From the NCBI GenBank assembly GCA_938091165.1, contig CALKNK010000001.1, forward strand, positions 19,057 through 83,056: a DNA stretch of 64,000 nucleotides, in the 5' to 3' direction. Source of the stretch: an uncultured Ilumatobacter sp. (GTDB lineage Bacteria > Actinomycetota > Acidimicrobiia > Acidimicrobiales > Ilumatobacteraceae). Positions 32,787-42,023 of this stretch are shown in pieces; positions within the stretch are counted from its first letter, which is position 1, and each line of letters opens with the position of its first letter. A program made the translations under genes and the position numbers. The notes under the pieces are model-generated. The model was given only the letters and a program-made list of their open reading frames with translations, was not told where the DNA came from and made no database searches.

Positions 32787-32802
32787 ACTTGCTCACTTCA
32801 GG

Positions 32803-32821
32803 TGTTCCGCATCGCGGAACA
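32803..32821. promoter_or_regulatory. 8-bp perfect hairpin upstream of metF
   Basis: TGTTCCGC-ATC-GCGGAACA, 68 nt before the metF ATG. Could be a regulator site or an mRNA hairpin; it does not resemble a SAM riboswitch. Confidence 0.35.
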
Positions 32822-32888
32822 AGGCCCGCTTGGTGGGAAGTTTCTGTCGCGGCACCAACTCGATCATTCGGGTGCATACGTTCCAGAT

Positions 32889-33735
32889 ATGGCGCGGATC
32901 TCAAGCAAGTTGGCGGCGGGCCGAACACTGTCCTTCGAGTTCTTTCCGCCCAACGCAGAGGGCGCGCAGTTGACGCTTGGTCGAACAATTACCGAACTCG
33001 CACCGCTCGAGCCGGACTTTGTCAGCATCACCTATGGCGCAGGTGGTTCAGACCGACACCGCACCGGTTATGTCGTCGAATGGATCTGTCGTGAAACCGA
33101 TGTCGCATCTCACGTGCGTTGGACATACCCGAGCCGACGTTGCCGGGCTGCTCGTCGGCTACCGCCGGGTAGGTGTCGAGAATATTCTCGCGCTTGGTGG
33201 GGACCTGCCTATTGATGGCAGTGCCCCGGCTGGGGACTACTCGTACGCACTGGACTTGATCCACGACGTTGCAGCCACCGGCTGCTTCTCGATCGTGGTC
33301 GCCGCGCACCCTGAGGTGCATCCCCGCTCAGTGAGCCGTCAGGCTGACCGCCGACATCTTGCCGAGAAGCTTCGACTCGCCGACTTTGCCATCACGCAAT
33401 TCTTCTTTGATCCTGAGCACTACGTGCGCCTTGTCGACGAGCTTGCAGCGCTCGGTGTTTACAAGCCGATCGTTCCGGGCATCATGCCTGTGACCAGCTT
33501 GGATCAAATCACCCGCATGGTGAAGATGAGCGGCACAGAAATACCTGGCTGGTTTATCGATCGGTTAAGCGGGGCCCACGATGCGGTCGATGCAAAGCAC
33601 ATCGGTATCGAACTTGCCTCAGAGCTCTGCCGGGACCTCATCGAAGCCGGCGCACCTGGCCTGCACTTGCACATGCTCAACCGATCCGAGATCGCAAAAG
33701 ACATCAGGGTGAACCTGGGATCGGTGCTCGTCTGA
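32889..33735 (+). pseudogene. metF: 5,10-methylenetetrahydrofolate reductase, frameshifted
   Basis: The N-terminal part from ATG 32889 reads 'TLSFEFFPPNAEG' and 'DFVSITYGAGGSDRHRTGY', then becomes unrelated after about 33105. The rest continues in the +1 frame from about 33092: 'PMSHLTCVGHTRADVAGLL', 'NILALGGDLPIDGS', 'SIVVAAHPEVHPRSVSRQAD', 'AITQFFFDPEHYVRLV', 'PIVPGIMPVTSLDQI' and 'GAPGLHLHMLNRSE', all MetF motifs. Net change is an inserted base or a loss of two; a few residues before 'PMSHL' also seem missing, so a deletion of about 11 bp is plausible. MetF makes 5-methyl-THF for methionine synthesis. A sequencing or assembly error is an equal possibility because all other motifs are intact. 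Confidence 0.85.
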
Positions 33736-33751
33736 GCGATACTGGACGCCG

Positions 33752-35797
33752 ATGTCCGCCGTTTCCCACTCCACCCCTGAGTCGTCTGTAGGTCGCGGTA
33801 CCGGCGGCATCGATGCTGCCAACATCAGCAAGGTGCCGTACCTTCCCGGCCTCGATGGCATGCGAGCGTTCGCCGTGGTCGCAGTGATGCTCTACCACGC
33901 GAACAGCTCCTGGCTGAAGGGTGGGTTCATTGGCGTCGAGGTGTTCTTCGTGATCTCGGGCTACCTCATCACATTGCTCCTCATCTCTGAGCACGAAAAG
34001 TTGGGCCTAGTCGACATGAAGAGTTTCTGGATCCGTCGTTTTCGACGGCTCCTTCCGGCGCTCTTCGTAATGATGACGCTGCTGTCGGTCTGGACAGCGC
34101 TTTTCGAACGTGAAGCGCTCGGCCAACTGCGAGGCGACATCCTCGCCGGAATCTTCTATATCAGCAACTGGTACCAGATCTTCATTGGCGCCGGGTACAG
34201 CGCCAGCAACGATTTCGCACCCTTGCGTCATCTGTGGAGCTTGGCTGTCGAAGAGCAGTTCTATCTCGTCTGGCCCATAGTGATGGTGGCACTGCTTCGC
34301 AAGGGCAGTCGCAAGATCGCCGAGCTCGCCGTCTACCTGTTCGGCGCTGCGCTGGTGATCACCATCGTCGTCGCACTGCTGTACTACCCGGGGCCTATCA
34401 ACGCGAACCCGGAAAATTCGCCGAACGCCTACTGGGAGATCGGCGGCCGTTTCATTTCAAAGGCTGACGCGTTGTACCTCTCGAGTATTTCCCGGTCGAG
34501 TGGCCTGCTGCTCGGCGCTGCGATGGCCATGGTATGGCGTCCCGTTGCGGTGATGCGTGGCCCGCTGCGCGACAAGGGCCGGGCGCTCGACGGGCTGGCT
34601 GTTGTCGGTTTCGCGATCCTCGCGGCGATGTGTTGGAAAGTCGGATTCATCAACAGCGATGGTGACAACAGCGCCGATCCGTGGCTGTTCCGCGGGGGCT
34701 TCTTCGTCGCCAGCATCGCCACGCTGATGATTATCGCTGCCGTCACCCATCGAGGGTCGTTCACTTCGAGGGCACTCAGCGGCGCCACGCTGCTGTGGAT
34801 TGGTACACGCTCGTATGGTCTGTACCTCTACCACTGGCCGATTTACCAGATCGTCCGAAACACGGCGGGCACGAAGCTGCAATTCCACGAATGGGTGTTG
34901 TGCATGGTTGCCACGGCGATCATCACCGAGATCTCCTACCGCTATATCGAGACACCGATCCGTAAGGGCCGCCTCAGCGAGTGGTGGCGTAACCGAGGCC
35001 AGCGCAGTCGACGCAATGAGCACAGCCGTGCTGTACTCATTGGGGCATTTGTCGGGACTGCGCTCGCAGTCTTTGCCGGGTATGGCCTTGCCACAGCAGA
35101 GTTGAAACAGAACGAAGTGGCGCAAAGCCTTGAGCAAAACGCAGAAGCAACCTGCAGCGTTATCGAGGGCAATTGCGGTGATAAAGCCGATAGCACGCCG
35201 GTTTCGGGCGACGCAGAGAGCGGGAGTGCCGACGGGGGCGAGATATCCGTGACGACAATCGATCTTGGCGCCGAGGACGCACAGATTGTCGATTCAGCCA
35301 CGACCACCGAGATTTTTGAGGGTCCAAGCAAACTCGCGATCGGCGATTCGGTCATGCTCGGCGCAGCAGAGGAGTTGCAGGCGGCCGGCTTCGCCGTTGA
35401 TGCCGCAGAGAGCCGCGCATTTGTGCGAGGCGTCGACATCTTGCAATCGCTCGCTGACAACGGCCAGCTCCCAGAAGAGTTGGTCGTCCACCTCGGCACG
35501 AACGGCCCAATCGACGAAATCGAAATGACGCAGCTGCTCGACCTCGCAGCTACCGTGCCCAAGGTCGTGCTCGTGCAGAACGATGTGCCGCGGGACTACG
35601 AAGCGTCGAACAATACCCTCATGGTCAATGAGGCAAGCGGCCGCTCTAACGTTGAAGTGTTGTACTGGGATGGTCTTGCGGCGCAGTGTCCGGGGGATTG
35701 CATCTATCAGGACGGATACCACCTGAAGACGCCCGGAGCGGAGTACTACACGGCACTGATAACCACAGTGCTCGGCGACGCCGCACTCTTCTCCTAG
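33752..35797 (+). CDS. Acyltransferase-3/SGNH O-acetyltransferase, paralogue 1
   Basis: A 681-residue OafA/OatA-like protein. The N-terminal half is an acyltransferase-3 domain with about ten helices: '[20 protein letters not shown]' (with the following Tyr-His), '[20 protein letters not shown]', 'FWIRRFRRLLPALF' and '[20 protein letters not shown]'. A linker of about 100 residues leads to an SGNH-like domain with '[20 protein letters not shown]' (Ser533), 'HLGTNGPI' and 'YQDGYHLKTPGAEYY' (Asp-x-x-His). Such enzymes move acetyl groups across the membrane and attach them to peptidoglycan or surface glycans. Starts 16 nt after metF. A close paralogue follows. Confidence 0.9.
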   Translation: MSAVSHSTPESSVGRGTGGIDAANISKVPYLPGLDGMRAFAVVAVMLYHANSSWLKGGFIGVEVFFVISGYLITLLLISEHEKLGLVDMKSFWIRRFRRLLPALFVMMTLLSVWTALFEREALGQLRGDILAGIFYISNWYQIFIGAGYSASNDFAPLRHLWSLAVEEQFYLVWPIVMVALLRKGSRKIAELAVYLFGAALVITIVVALLYYPGPINANPENSPNAYWEIGGRFISKADALYLSSISRSSGLLLGAAMAMVWRPVAVMRGPLRDKGRALDGLAVVGFAILAAMCWKVGFINSDGDNSADPWLFRGGFFVASIATLMIIAAVTHRGSFTSRALSGATLLWIGTRSYGLYLYHWPIYQIVRNTAGTKLQFHEWVLCMVATAIITEISYRYIETPIRKGRLSEWWRNRGQRSRRNEHSRAVLIGAFVGTALAVFAGYGLATAELKQNEVAQSLEQNAEATCSVIEGNCGDKADSTPVSGDAESGSADGGEISVTTIDLGAEDAQIVDSATTTEIFEGPSKLAIGDSVMLGAAEELQAAGFAVDAAESRAFVRGVDILQSLADNGQLPEELVVHLGTNGPIDEIEMTQLLDLAATVPKVVLVQNDVPRDYEASNNTLMVNEASGRSNVEVLYWDGLAAQCPGDCIYQDGYHLKTPGAEYYTALITTVLGDAALFS

Positions 35798-35900
35798 CAG
35801 CCACGGACTGGCGGTAGCCGACGTAGTGGGTAAGGCTCACTGAACTTTGAACTAAGCGTGACCTCATTTGACGATGTCAAACGGCGATACTGGAGTGCTG

Positions 35901-38066
35901 ATGGTTGTGTCTGATCCACCGACGACCCGGCCGCCACGGTCCGGTTGGCGAACGGATCGAACTGGCCTAAACGATCATTCGGGTGGTTTCGTTCGAGAAC
36001 ACATTAGTCGAGTGCCGTATCTGCCTGGGCTTGACGGCATGCGAGCTCTAGCTGTTGTTGCGGTGATGATCTACCACGCAAACAGCTCGTGGCTTCCTGG
36101 TGGTTTCCTCGGCGTTGAGATGTTCTTCGTGATTTCGGGCTATCTGATCACGTTGCTGCTGATCGCCGAACGAGAACGTGACTACGGCATCTCACTGATC
36201 GACTTCTGGGTTCGCCGTGCTCGTCGACTGCTCCCAGCGGTCTTCGTGCTGATGACGCTCCTGACAATTTGGACCGCATTGTTTGAGCGTGATGCGCTGG
36301 GACAGCTTCGCGGTGATGTGATTGCAGGTTTGTTCTACGTATCCAACTGGTACCAGATCTGGGTTGGACTCGGATACACCGCTGTCGGTGATTTCGCACC
36401 GCTGCGGCACTTGTGGAGCCTCGCCGTCGAAGAACAGTTCTATTTGATTTGGCCCCTGATAATGGTCGCGTTCCTCGGGCGGTCTGGCACTCGCCGCATC
36501 GCCAACTTCAGCCGATGGTTGTTTGCTGCCGCGATCCTGGTCACCATCGGTGTGGCCCTGTTATACCGACCCGGCCCGATCGGCGAACCGAGCCAGACTC
36601 CCGAGGCCTACTGGTTCATCGGCGATCGACCGATTGCAAAACTCGACACGCTTTATCTCAGCACGGTGACGCGCGCAGGTGGCCTCATGCTCGGCTCAGC
36701 GTTTGCAATGATTTGGCGCCCATATGCCGTTGTACGGGGTCCGTTGCGCAGAAAGGGTCGGGCCTTCGACGTGCTGGCCCTCGTTGGATTCTTGGGTCTT
36801 TGCTGGATGGCCTGGAGCATTTATCTCATCGATCCGGCGGGGCCGGATGCTCGGCTCTTCAAGGGCGGCCTCTTTGTCACCGGGCTCCTAACGCTGTTCA
36901 TCATTGCCGCCGTAACGCACCGGGGTTCGATCGCAAACCGAGTGCTTGGTGGCAGGGTGCTGAACTGGATTGGAACACGTTCGTACGGGCTTTACCTATA
37001 TCACTGGCCGATCTATCAGATCATCCGCAATGTCGAAGGGAACTTTCTGCGTCCGCGCGAATTTCTGCTCGCCATGATCCCAACCGTGCTGCTAACCGAG
37101 GCGTCATACCGTTTGATCGAGACACCGATCCGAAAGGGCGAGCTCGGCGTCACGGTCAGGCGTCTTCGGGGTGGCTCGGGTAACCGTCCGAGAGGACTCA
37201 TAATTGGCGGCGTCGCTGTGGCGTGCGTGCTGTCTCTCTTCGCCGGTGTGACGCTCGCCAAAGCCGAACTCAAACAGAACGACATTGCCGAGTCGCTCGA
37301 TGACGGTGAAGACTTCACCACGAATCTTGCTGCGACAGCCGACGACTCGCCGACGGCAACGCTGCCACCGACCATTCCACCGTCACCGACGCCCGTGCCC
37401 TCGCCGACTGCAGCGCCGACCACGACCATCACCTCAACGTCGACAGCGCCGACTTCGATCACGACGGTGCCTCCGGTTGTCTCAACTGCAGCACCCACCA
37501 CGGTTTCGGGATCCATCGTGCCGCTGGCTCCGATCACGCAGTTAGGGGTGGTGACTGATTTGACAGGCATCCAACCACTGACGATCCCTGCGATGGACAT
37601 CGGACTCCCACTGGTTGCGCTCGGCGACTCGGTCATGCTCGGAGCGGCTGAGGAACTGCAAGCCGCAGGTTTCGCCGTTGATGCCGTGAAGAGCCGTCAG
37701 ATGGTGACGTTCCTCCCCGATATGCAGGCAATACGTGACGCAGGTTCGTTTGGGCCGGTTGTTGTTGTCCATTTGGGAACCAACGGTCCGTTCAGCCAGA
37801 CAACACTTGACCAAATGATGGGTCTCGTCGCCGAGGTGCCGAGAGTACTCGTCCTCACCGGCAAGGGCGATCGTGACTGGATCGGCGGTAACAATGCGAA
37901 AATCCGTGGGCTGGCAGCGCTGTACCCTGGGGTGACTGTGATCGACTGGGAAGTGCTGTCGGAAGACTGCACGGGCAACTGCTTTTACGACGATGGCATT
38001 CATCTCACGCAATCCGGCCAGACGTTTTATGCCGATGTGATCAAGCACGTGCTCGGTCTGGCCTGA
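35901..38066 (+). CDS. Acyltransferase-3/SGNH O-acetyltransferase, paralogue 2
   Basis: About 721 residues, the same layout as the upstream paralogue: '[20 protein letters not shown]', '[20 protein letters not shown]', '[20 protein letters not shown]', and an SGNH-like end with '[20 protein letters not shown]' (Ser577), 'HLGTNGPF' and '[15 protein letters not shown]'. It differs by a long Thr/Pro/Ser linker (about residues 470-545), likely an exposed spacer. Start set at ATG 35901 because GGAG lies 5 nt upstream; ATG 35874 and TTG 35868 are in frame. The stretch '[20 protein letters not shown]' is the same in both, so a tandem duplication is likely. Confidence 0.9.
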   Translation: MVVSDPPTTRPPRSGWRTDRTGLNDHSGGFVREHISRVPYLPGLDGMRALAVVAVMIYHANSSWLPGGFLGVEMFFVISGYLITLLLIAERERDYGISLIDFWVRRARRLLPAVFVLMTLLTIWTALFERDALGQLRGDVIAGLFYVSNWYQIWVGLGYTAVGDFAPLRHLWSLAVEEQFYLIWPLIMVAFLGRSGTRRIANFSRWLFAAAILVTIGVALLYRPGPIGEPSQTPEAYWFIGDRPIAKLDTLYLSTVTRAGGLMLGSAFAMIWRPYAVVRGPLRRKGRAFDVLALVGFLGLCWMAWSIYLIDPAGPDARLFKGGLFVTGLLTLFIIAAVTHRGSIANRVLGGRVLNWIGTRSYGLYLYHWPIYQIIRNVEGNFLRPREFLLAMIPTVLLTEASYRLIETPIRKGELGVTVRRLRGGSGNRPRGLIIGGVAVACVLSLFAGVTLAKAELKQNDIAESLDDGEDFTTNLAATADDSPTATLPPTIPPSPTPVPSPTAAPTTTITSTSTAPTSITTVPPVVSTAAPTTVSGSIVPLAPITQLGVVTDLTGIQPLTIPAMDIGLPLVALGDSVMLGAAEELQAAGFAVDAVKSRQMVTFLPDMQAIRDAGSFGPVVVVHLGTNGPFSQTTLDQMMGLVAEVPRVLVLTGKGDRDWIGGNNAKIRGLAALYPGVTVIDWEVLSEDCTGNCFYDDGIHLTQSGQTFYADVIKHVLGLA

Positions 38067-38110
38067 CCAACAGCTTGGCCCGGCGAGGCTTGCGGCGTAG
38101 CCTCAGCGTC

Positions 38111-39097
38111 ATGTCCACTCCAGTTCGTGTTGCCGTTACCGGAGCTGCAGGCCAGATCGGCTACAGCCTCCTCTTCCGTATTGCATCGGGCACCATGCTC
38201 GGCTCTGATACTCCCATTGCGTTGCAGTTGCTTGAGATCACGCCGGCCCTCGGTGCGCTCGAAGGTGTCAAGATGGAGCTCGACGACGGCGCCTTCCCGC
38301 TGCTCGATTCGATCACCTGCACCGACGATGCGGACGTGGCATTCGGCGACGCCGACGTCGCGATTCTTGTTGGTTCGATGCCGCGCAAGGCGGGCATGGA
38401 GCGCGCCGACCTGCTCTCGGCAAATGGTGGCATTTTCAAGCCGCAGGGCGAGGCGCTGAGCCGCTCTGCCAGGAAGGACGTGAAGGTACTCGTCGTCGGT
38501 AACCCGGCCAACACCAACGCCGTGATCGCAATGAACAACGCCCCTGACCTTGACCCCGGCAGATTTACAGCGATGACCCGTCTTGACCACAACCGTGCGA
38601 TCAGCCAGCTCGCGACTCGGCTCGATGCGTCGGTGAATGACATCAGGAAGATGACGATCTGGGGGAATCACTCCACAACTCAATACCCCGATCTGTTCCA
38701 CTGTGAAGTCAACGGCCAGAACGCGCACGACGCAGTTGGCGATCACGATTGGTACGCCAATGAGTACATTCCGAAGGTCGCCAAGCGTGGCGCTGCGATC
38801 ATTGAGGCACGCGGGTCATCGTCGGCGGCCTCGGCGGCCTCGGCAGCGGTCGACCACATTCGGGACTGGACTCTCGGCACGCCTGAGGGAGATTGGGTAT
38901 CCATGTCGGTTCCGAGCGACGGCAGCTACGGCGTGCCCGTAGGAATCATTAGCTCGTTTCCGTGTGTCTGCAAGGACGGCAGATACGAGATTGTGCAGGG
39001 CCTCGACATCGACGACTTCAGCCGCGCCAAGATCGACGCCACCGCTGGCGAGCTCGTTGAAGAGCGCGATGCGGTCAAGGAACTCGGTCTAATCTGA
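38111..39097 (+). CDS. mdh: Malate dehydrogenase
   Basis: A 328-residue NAD-dependent MDH of the cytosolic-like (type 2) group: '[20 protein letters not shown]' (NAD-binding), '[16 protein letters not shown]' (mobile loop with two Arg), '[18 protein letters not shown]', '[13 protein letters not shown]' and the catalytic His in '[14 protein letters not shown]'. It oxidises malate to oxaloacetate in the TCA cycle. ATG 38111 matches the family start; an upstream ATG 38075 would add 12 residues. Confidence 0.96.
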   Translation: MSTPVRVAVTGAAGQIGYSLLFRIASGTMLGSDTPIALQLLEITPALGALEGVKMELDDGAFPLLDSITCTDDADVAFGDADVAILVGSMPRKAGMERADLLSANGGIFKPQGEALSRSARKDVKVLVVGNPANTNAVIAMNNAPDLDPGRFTAMTRLDHNRAISQLATRLDASVNDIRKMTIWGNHSTTQYPDLFHCEVNGQNAHDAVGDHDWYANEYIPKVAKRGAAIIEARGSSSAASAASAAVDHIRDWTLGTPEGDWVSMSVPSDGSYGVPVGIISSFPCVCKDGRYEIVQGLDIDDFSRAKIDATAGELVEERDAVKELGLI

Positions 39098-39152
39098 TGA
39101 GCCGTAAGTGTTGATGGCGATGATCAGCCGGGGTGCGTCCAAGCGTTGATTG

Positions 39153-40436
39153 TCAGACCGTTGCGGACCGAGGGGCGCCGAGGTGCTCTTTGGTCAGTTC
39201 GGGAGAACGCCGTCGCACGATCAAGACAGTGATCCAGGAGCCGAGGCACAGCAGAGATATACCAATCGAGAACGGCGTCGTGGAATCGCTGACGAAAGCG
39301 CTGACGATCGTGCCCAGCACGGCGCCGCCCGCCATCCGGATCGCTCCGCCGTAGGCCGACGCCGTTCCGGCAAGATGGCCGACGGGGCCGAGCGCGGCGG
39401 TGTTCAGGTTTGGCATCAGGAACATGAACGAAGACAGCGTGAGGGCGAGTACTGGCATGTAAACCCAGATACTTGGTCGTCCTCCGGCGAAGATCGAGAT
39501 AGCGCACAGCAGCATCGTTGTCGGTATCAGCATTGAGTAAACCATGTTCACGAGCCGGTGGACGCCGACGCGGACGACAATTCGGCCGTTGAGCACTGCG
39601 CACGCGGCGAAGAGTAATGCCACAAGTCCGAAGATAAGGGGGAACTGATCCTCTCGATCGAACACCTCGCTGATGATCAGCTCGCTGCTCGCCAGGTAAG
39701 CGGTGAACACCCCTTGCAAGAAGATTGTGGCGTTGGTGTACCCGGAGGTGACCGGGGTGCGCGCTACTTCGACGTAGCCGTCGGCTGTGGCGCGGAGCTC
39801 TAGAGGGCGTCGGTTGCCTGGATCGAGCGATTCACGCATCCGTAAGCTCCAGAGTCCGATCGCAAGGGCGAAGACAGCGCAGAACCAGAAAATGGAGCGC
39901 CAGGGGAAAATGGCAATGAGGCCGGCGCCGATGCTGGGAGCGAGGATTGGCACGAGCATGAAGACAGCCATCACCTGTGACATCGCCCTTGCCATCTGGC
40001 TGCCCTCGAAGCGGTCGCGAATGATCGCCGTTGCGACCACTCGTGCGCCTGCCGCTCCGAGTCCCCAGACAAAGCGGCTGAGAAGGAGAAGCTCAAAGGT
40101 AGGCGCCAACGCCGATCCGGCAGCACCAATGACGTAGATGATGCTGCCTGCATAAAGGACCGGTTTGCGTCCAAAGCGATCTGCGATCGGCCCCCATACG
40201 AGCTGAGCGATGGCGAGTCCCATGAAGAAGACGGTGATGACTTGACCAGCACGCGGTGACGAATCGCCAAGGTCAAATGCCCTGCGGATTTCGTCAAAGG
40301 CCGGCAGCATCGTGTCGATGCCGAGCGCCATCAGCGCCATAATTGCCGACATCAAGGTCAGCAGCTCTCGCTGATCCATCCGGTACTGCGGCATCGCCGG
40401 AACGGCAGCGTCAGCTTCGGAAGCGAGATCGGTCAC
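39153..40436 (-). CDS. MFS drug-efflux-type transporter (Bcr/CflA-like)
   Basis: A 427-residue, 12-helix transporter. 'ALGIDTMLPAFDEIRRAFDL' with 'VFFMGLAIAQLVWGPIADRF' followed by 'GRKPVLYAG' is the motif A region of the Bcr/CflA drug:H+ antiporters, and 'RFVWGLGAAGARVVATAIIR' is motif B. The C-terminus is cytoplasmic and basic. Substrate unknown. Starts at GTG 40436. Converges on mdh. Confidence 0.87.
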   Translation of the reverse strand: MTDLASEADAAVPAMPQYRMDQRELLTLMSAIMALMALGIDTMLPAFDEIRRAFDLGDSSPRAGQVITVFFMGLAIAQLVWGPIADRFGRKPVLYAGSIIYVIGAAGSALAPTFELLLLSRFVWGLGAAGARVVATAIIRDRFEGSQMARAMSQVMAVFMLVPILAPSIGAGLIAIFPWRSIFWFCAVFALAIGLWSLRMRESLDPGNRRPLELRATADGYVEVARTPVTSGYTNATIFLQGVFTAYLASSELIISEVFDREDQFPLIFGLVALLFAACAVLNGRIVVRVGVHRLVNMVYSMLIPTTMLLCAISIFAGGRPSIWVYMPVLALTLSSFMFLMPNLNTAALGPVGHLAGTASAYGGAIRMAGGAVLGTIVSAFVSDSTTPFSIGISLLCLGSWITVLIVRRRSPELTKEHLGAPRSATV

Positions 40437-40546
40437 GTTCGAACGCTAACGAGCAGGGATGAGCGCTCCCTGGTTGAGCGACGGGCGTCACGCTGAACCG
40501 GATCGCCTTGAAGGGCGGCCACATCGTGAGGATTCGCTGATGTTTC

Positions 40547-41263
40547 CTAACTGACAGCGACGTGGCAGCCAATCTGCATCATTCGGTCGACCCCCGCCTT
40601 CAGATCCTCGTCGCTGATTCGAACGGTACTGCCATCGTCGCCAAGAATGTCGCTGACGGTCATGATGGCGAGCGCCTCGATCCCTTTCACTGCGGCAATC
40701 GTGTACATCATCGCCGCTTCCATCTCGACACCGAGGTGGCCAAGGCGCTTCCATCGACCGAACGTGTCAGGGTCGGGATCGTAGAAAATGCCGGAGGTGA
40801 CAATCGCACCTGTGTGCACCGTGCCCGCGCCTGACTCTCGGCTCAGCTGTGCGGCGGTCTCAGCGAGGGTAAACGTTGCGCTTGGTGCGTAACCCGACAT
40901 CTGGGCATAACGAAGTGGAGTGCTGTCGTCGGCCGACGCGCTTATGCCGATCACGGTGTCGCCCATATTCATACCGACTTGCAGACCTCCGCAGGTACCC
41001 ACGCGGACCAGACGCTTCGCTCCCAACATGATGAGTTCTTCGAAGATTATTCCAGCACTCGGTGAGCCCATGCCTGTGGACTGGACGCTGATCGGCTCGC
41101 CGTTGAACGTACCGGTGAAGCCCAGCATCCCGCGTTCGGCATTGACCTGGCGGAAGTCCGAATCAAAGAATGTCTCAGCGATGTACTGGGCGCGCACCGG
41201 GTCACCGGGGCACAGCACGTTCGGTGCATAGTCGGATTCGTCAGCACGCAAATGGATCGGCAT
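40547..41263 (-). CDS. deoD: Purine nucleoside phosphorylase, DeoD type
   Basis: A 238-residue hexameric-type PNP: 'VLCPGDPVRAQYIAE' (phosphate binding), 'ERGMLGFTGTFNGEPISVQS' then 'TGMGSPSAGI', 'VRVGTCGGLQ', 'GVEMEAAMMYTIA' (nucleoside ribose contacts) and 'MTVSDI' with the catalytic Asp. It cleaves purine nucleosides with phosphate. A Gly replaces part of the usual 'TRSGS'-like loop, but core residues look intact. Confidence 0.93.
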   Translation of the reverse strand: MPIHLRADESDYAPNVLCPGDPVRAQYIAETFFDSDFRQVNAERGMLGFTGTFNGEPISVQSTGMGSPSAGIIFEELIMLGAKRLVRVGTCGGLQVGMNMGDTVIGISASADDSTPLRYAQMSGYAPSATFTLAETAAQLSRESGAGTVHTGAIVTSGIFYDPDPDTFGRWKRLGHLGVEMEAAMMYTIAAVKGIEALAIMTVSDILGDDGSTVRISDEDLKAGVDRMMQIGCHVAVS

Positions 41264-41340
41264 GAGAGCAGGATACGCAGGCCTACTTGAGGAATTTGCT
41301 CGTGGTGTTGTCAGCGAGAATTCTGCCGTCGGTCTGACGA

Positions 41341-41627
41341 CGCCGAGTATCTAGGTGGGGGGTGCACCCTGCCCGTAACCGGGTCTGGCGGTCTACCGCT
41401 CTACGGGGCTACGAGGGCACGAAAGAAACGAAAGAAACGAAAGAAACGAAAGAAGTCTGTGGCGATTACACAGAACATCTGCCACGGAGCTTTTCTGTGA
41501 GCCTGTGAGGCTGCATCGGGTAAACTGGTGTTACCAAAACGCAGGGGCCACCGTCCTCAGAGCAACAATTTCTGTGCTCAGGTTTCGTCGTGAGCAGCGT
41601 CGACGCTGCTGACAACTGCGGCCTTGC
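41341..41627 (-). repeat. Noncoding dispersed repeat element, copy 2 (inverted relative to copy 1)
   Basis: Read on the minus strand from 41627 down, this has the same order of blocks as copy 1: a 72-bp core (41611 to 41540), 'CCGTGGCAGATGT', 'ACTTCTTTCGT', a tandem array, 'CGTAGCCCC', 'CGGTAGACCGCCAG' and a C-rich end at about 41352. It lacks the second core found in copy 1. It sits between deoD and the lipoprotein pseudogene. Confidence 0.75.
41421..41455. repeat. Tandem array of a 9-bp unit (3 full copies plus a partial)
   Basis: GAAAGAAAC repeated three times followed by GAAAGAAG, inside repeat copy 2. On the minus strand it reads as repeats of TTTCGTTTC, apparently an expansion of the TTCTTTCGT block shared with copy 1. 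Confidence 0.9.
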
Positions 41628-41700
41628 TCTTAGGAGTTGCTATCGAGAAGCAACGCTAGGAACGCAACGACGCATAGGACTGTCTTTACCTTGCCACTCA

Positions 41701-42002
41701 CTAGTTGCCGCATCCTTGAGCCTGAGCTTCTGCGATAGCTCGCTCGGCTTCGTACTTGTAACCCTGCCCGATGTAACCAGGCTCCAAGAGAGGAAGCAGT
41801 GTGTCCTATGTGAATCGGACTGTCTCGCCATCATTGAGTAGATCGCAAGCCACCACCGCAGCAGGCGTCAGGTCGTTGTCGTCGTTGCTGTCGTTCCAAT
41901 AGCTGCAGCCCACAACACCAGCAGCAATGACAAGGCCGACGGCAGCAACGATGCGCTGGTTTCGGCTTGGAAGCTGGCGGCGTATCCGCGACGGGCACTC
42001 AC
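41701..42002 (-). pseudogene. Broken small lipoprotein gene
   Basis: On the minus strand a frame reads 'RRQLPSRNQRIVAAVGLVIA' then 'AGVVGCSYWNDSNDDNDL', a signal peptide with a lipobox-like Val-Val-Gly-Cys, followed by 'TPAAVVACDLLNDGETVRFT' and a TAG at 41806-41808. The same frame continues after that stop with 'DTLLPLLEPGYIGQGYKYEA' and 'ERAIAEAQAQGCGN' to a TAG at 41701. No start codon lies in frame before the signal peptide; a GTG at 42002 with AGG before it is one frame off. So there are two lesions: a 5' frameshift and an in-frame stop. Lies 21 nt downstream of the SCP2 gene. Confidence 0.6.
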
Positions 42003-42023
42003 CTCGGCCGTCCCGTTAGCAAA

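Larger units (their letters stand above)
32339..32795 (+). repeat. Noncoding dispersed repeat element, copy 1 (composite)
   Basis: A noncoding element with a partner copy at 41341-41627 in inverted orientation. The core at 32355-32426 matches the reverse complement of 41540-41611 at 66 of 72 positions by my count, with weaker similarity about 16 bp further upstream. A second partial core lies at 32581-32613. After it come shared blocks also present in copy 2: 'CCGTGG.AGATGT', 'ACTTCTTTCGT', a tandem array, 'CGTAGCCCC', 'CGGTAG.ACC.CCAG' and a G-run/C-run end. Small frames inside it have no family motifs. It lies between the 31863 membrane gene and metF. Confidence 0.75.

Noticed and set aside
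34457..35137. Antisense frame of 226 codons opposite the first acyltransferase
   Set aside because: No motifs and fully covered by a well-supported gene.
41590..41841. 83-codon plus-strand ORF
   Set aside because: Overlaps the edge of repeat copy 2 and the lipoprotein remnant on the other strand; no family features.
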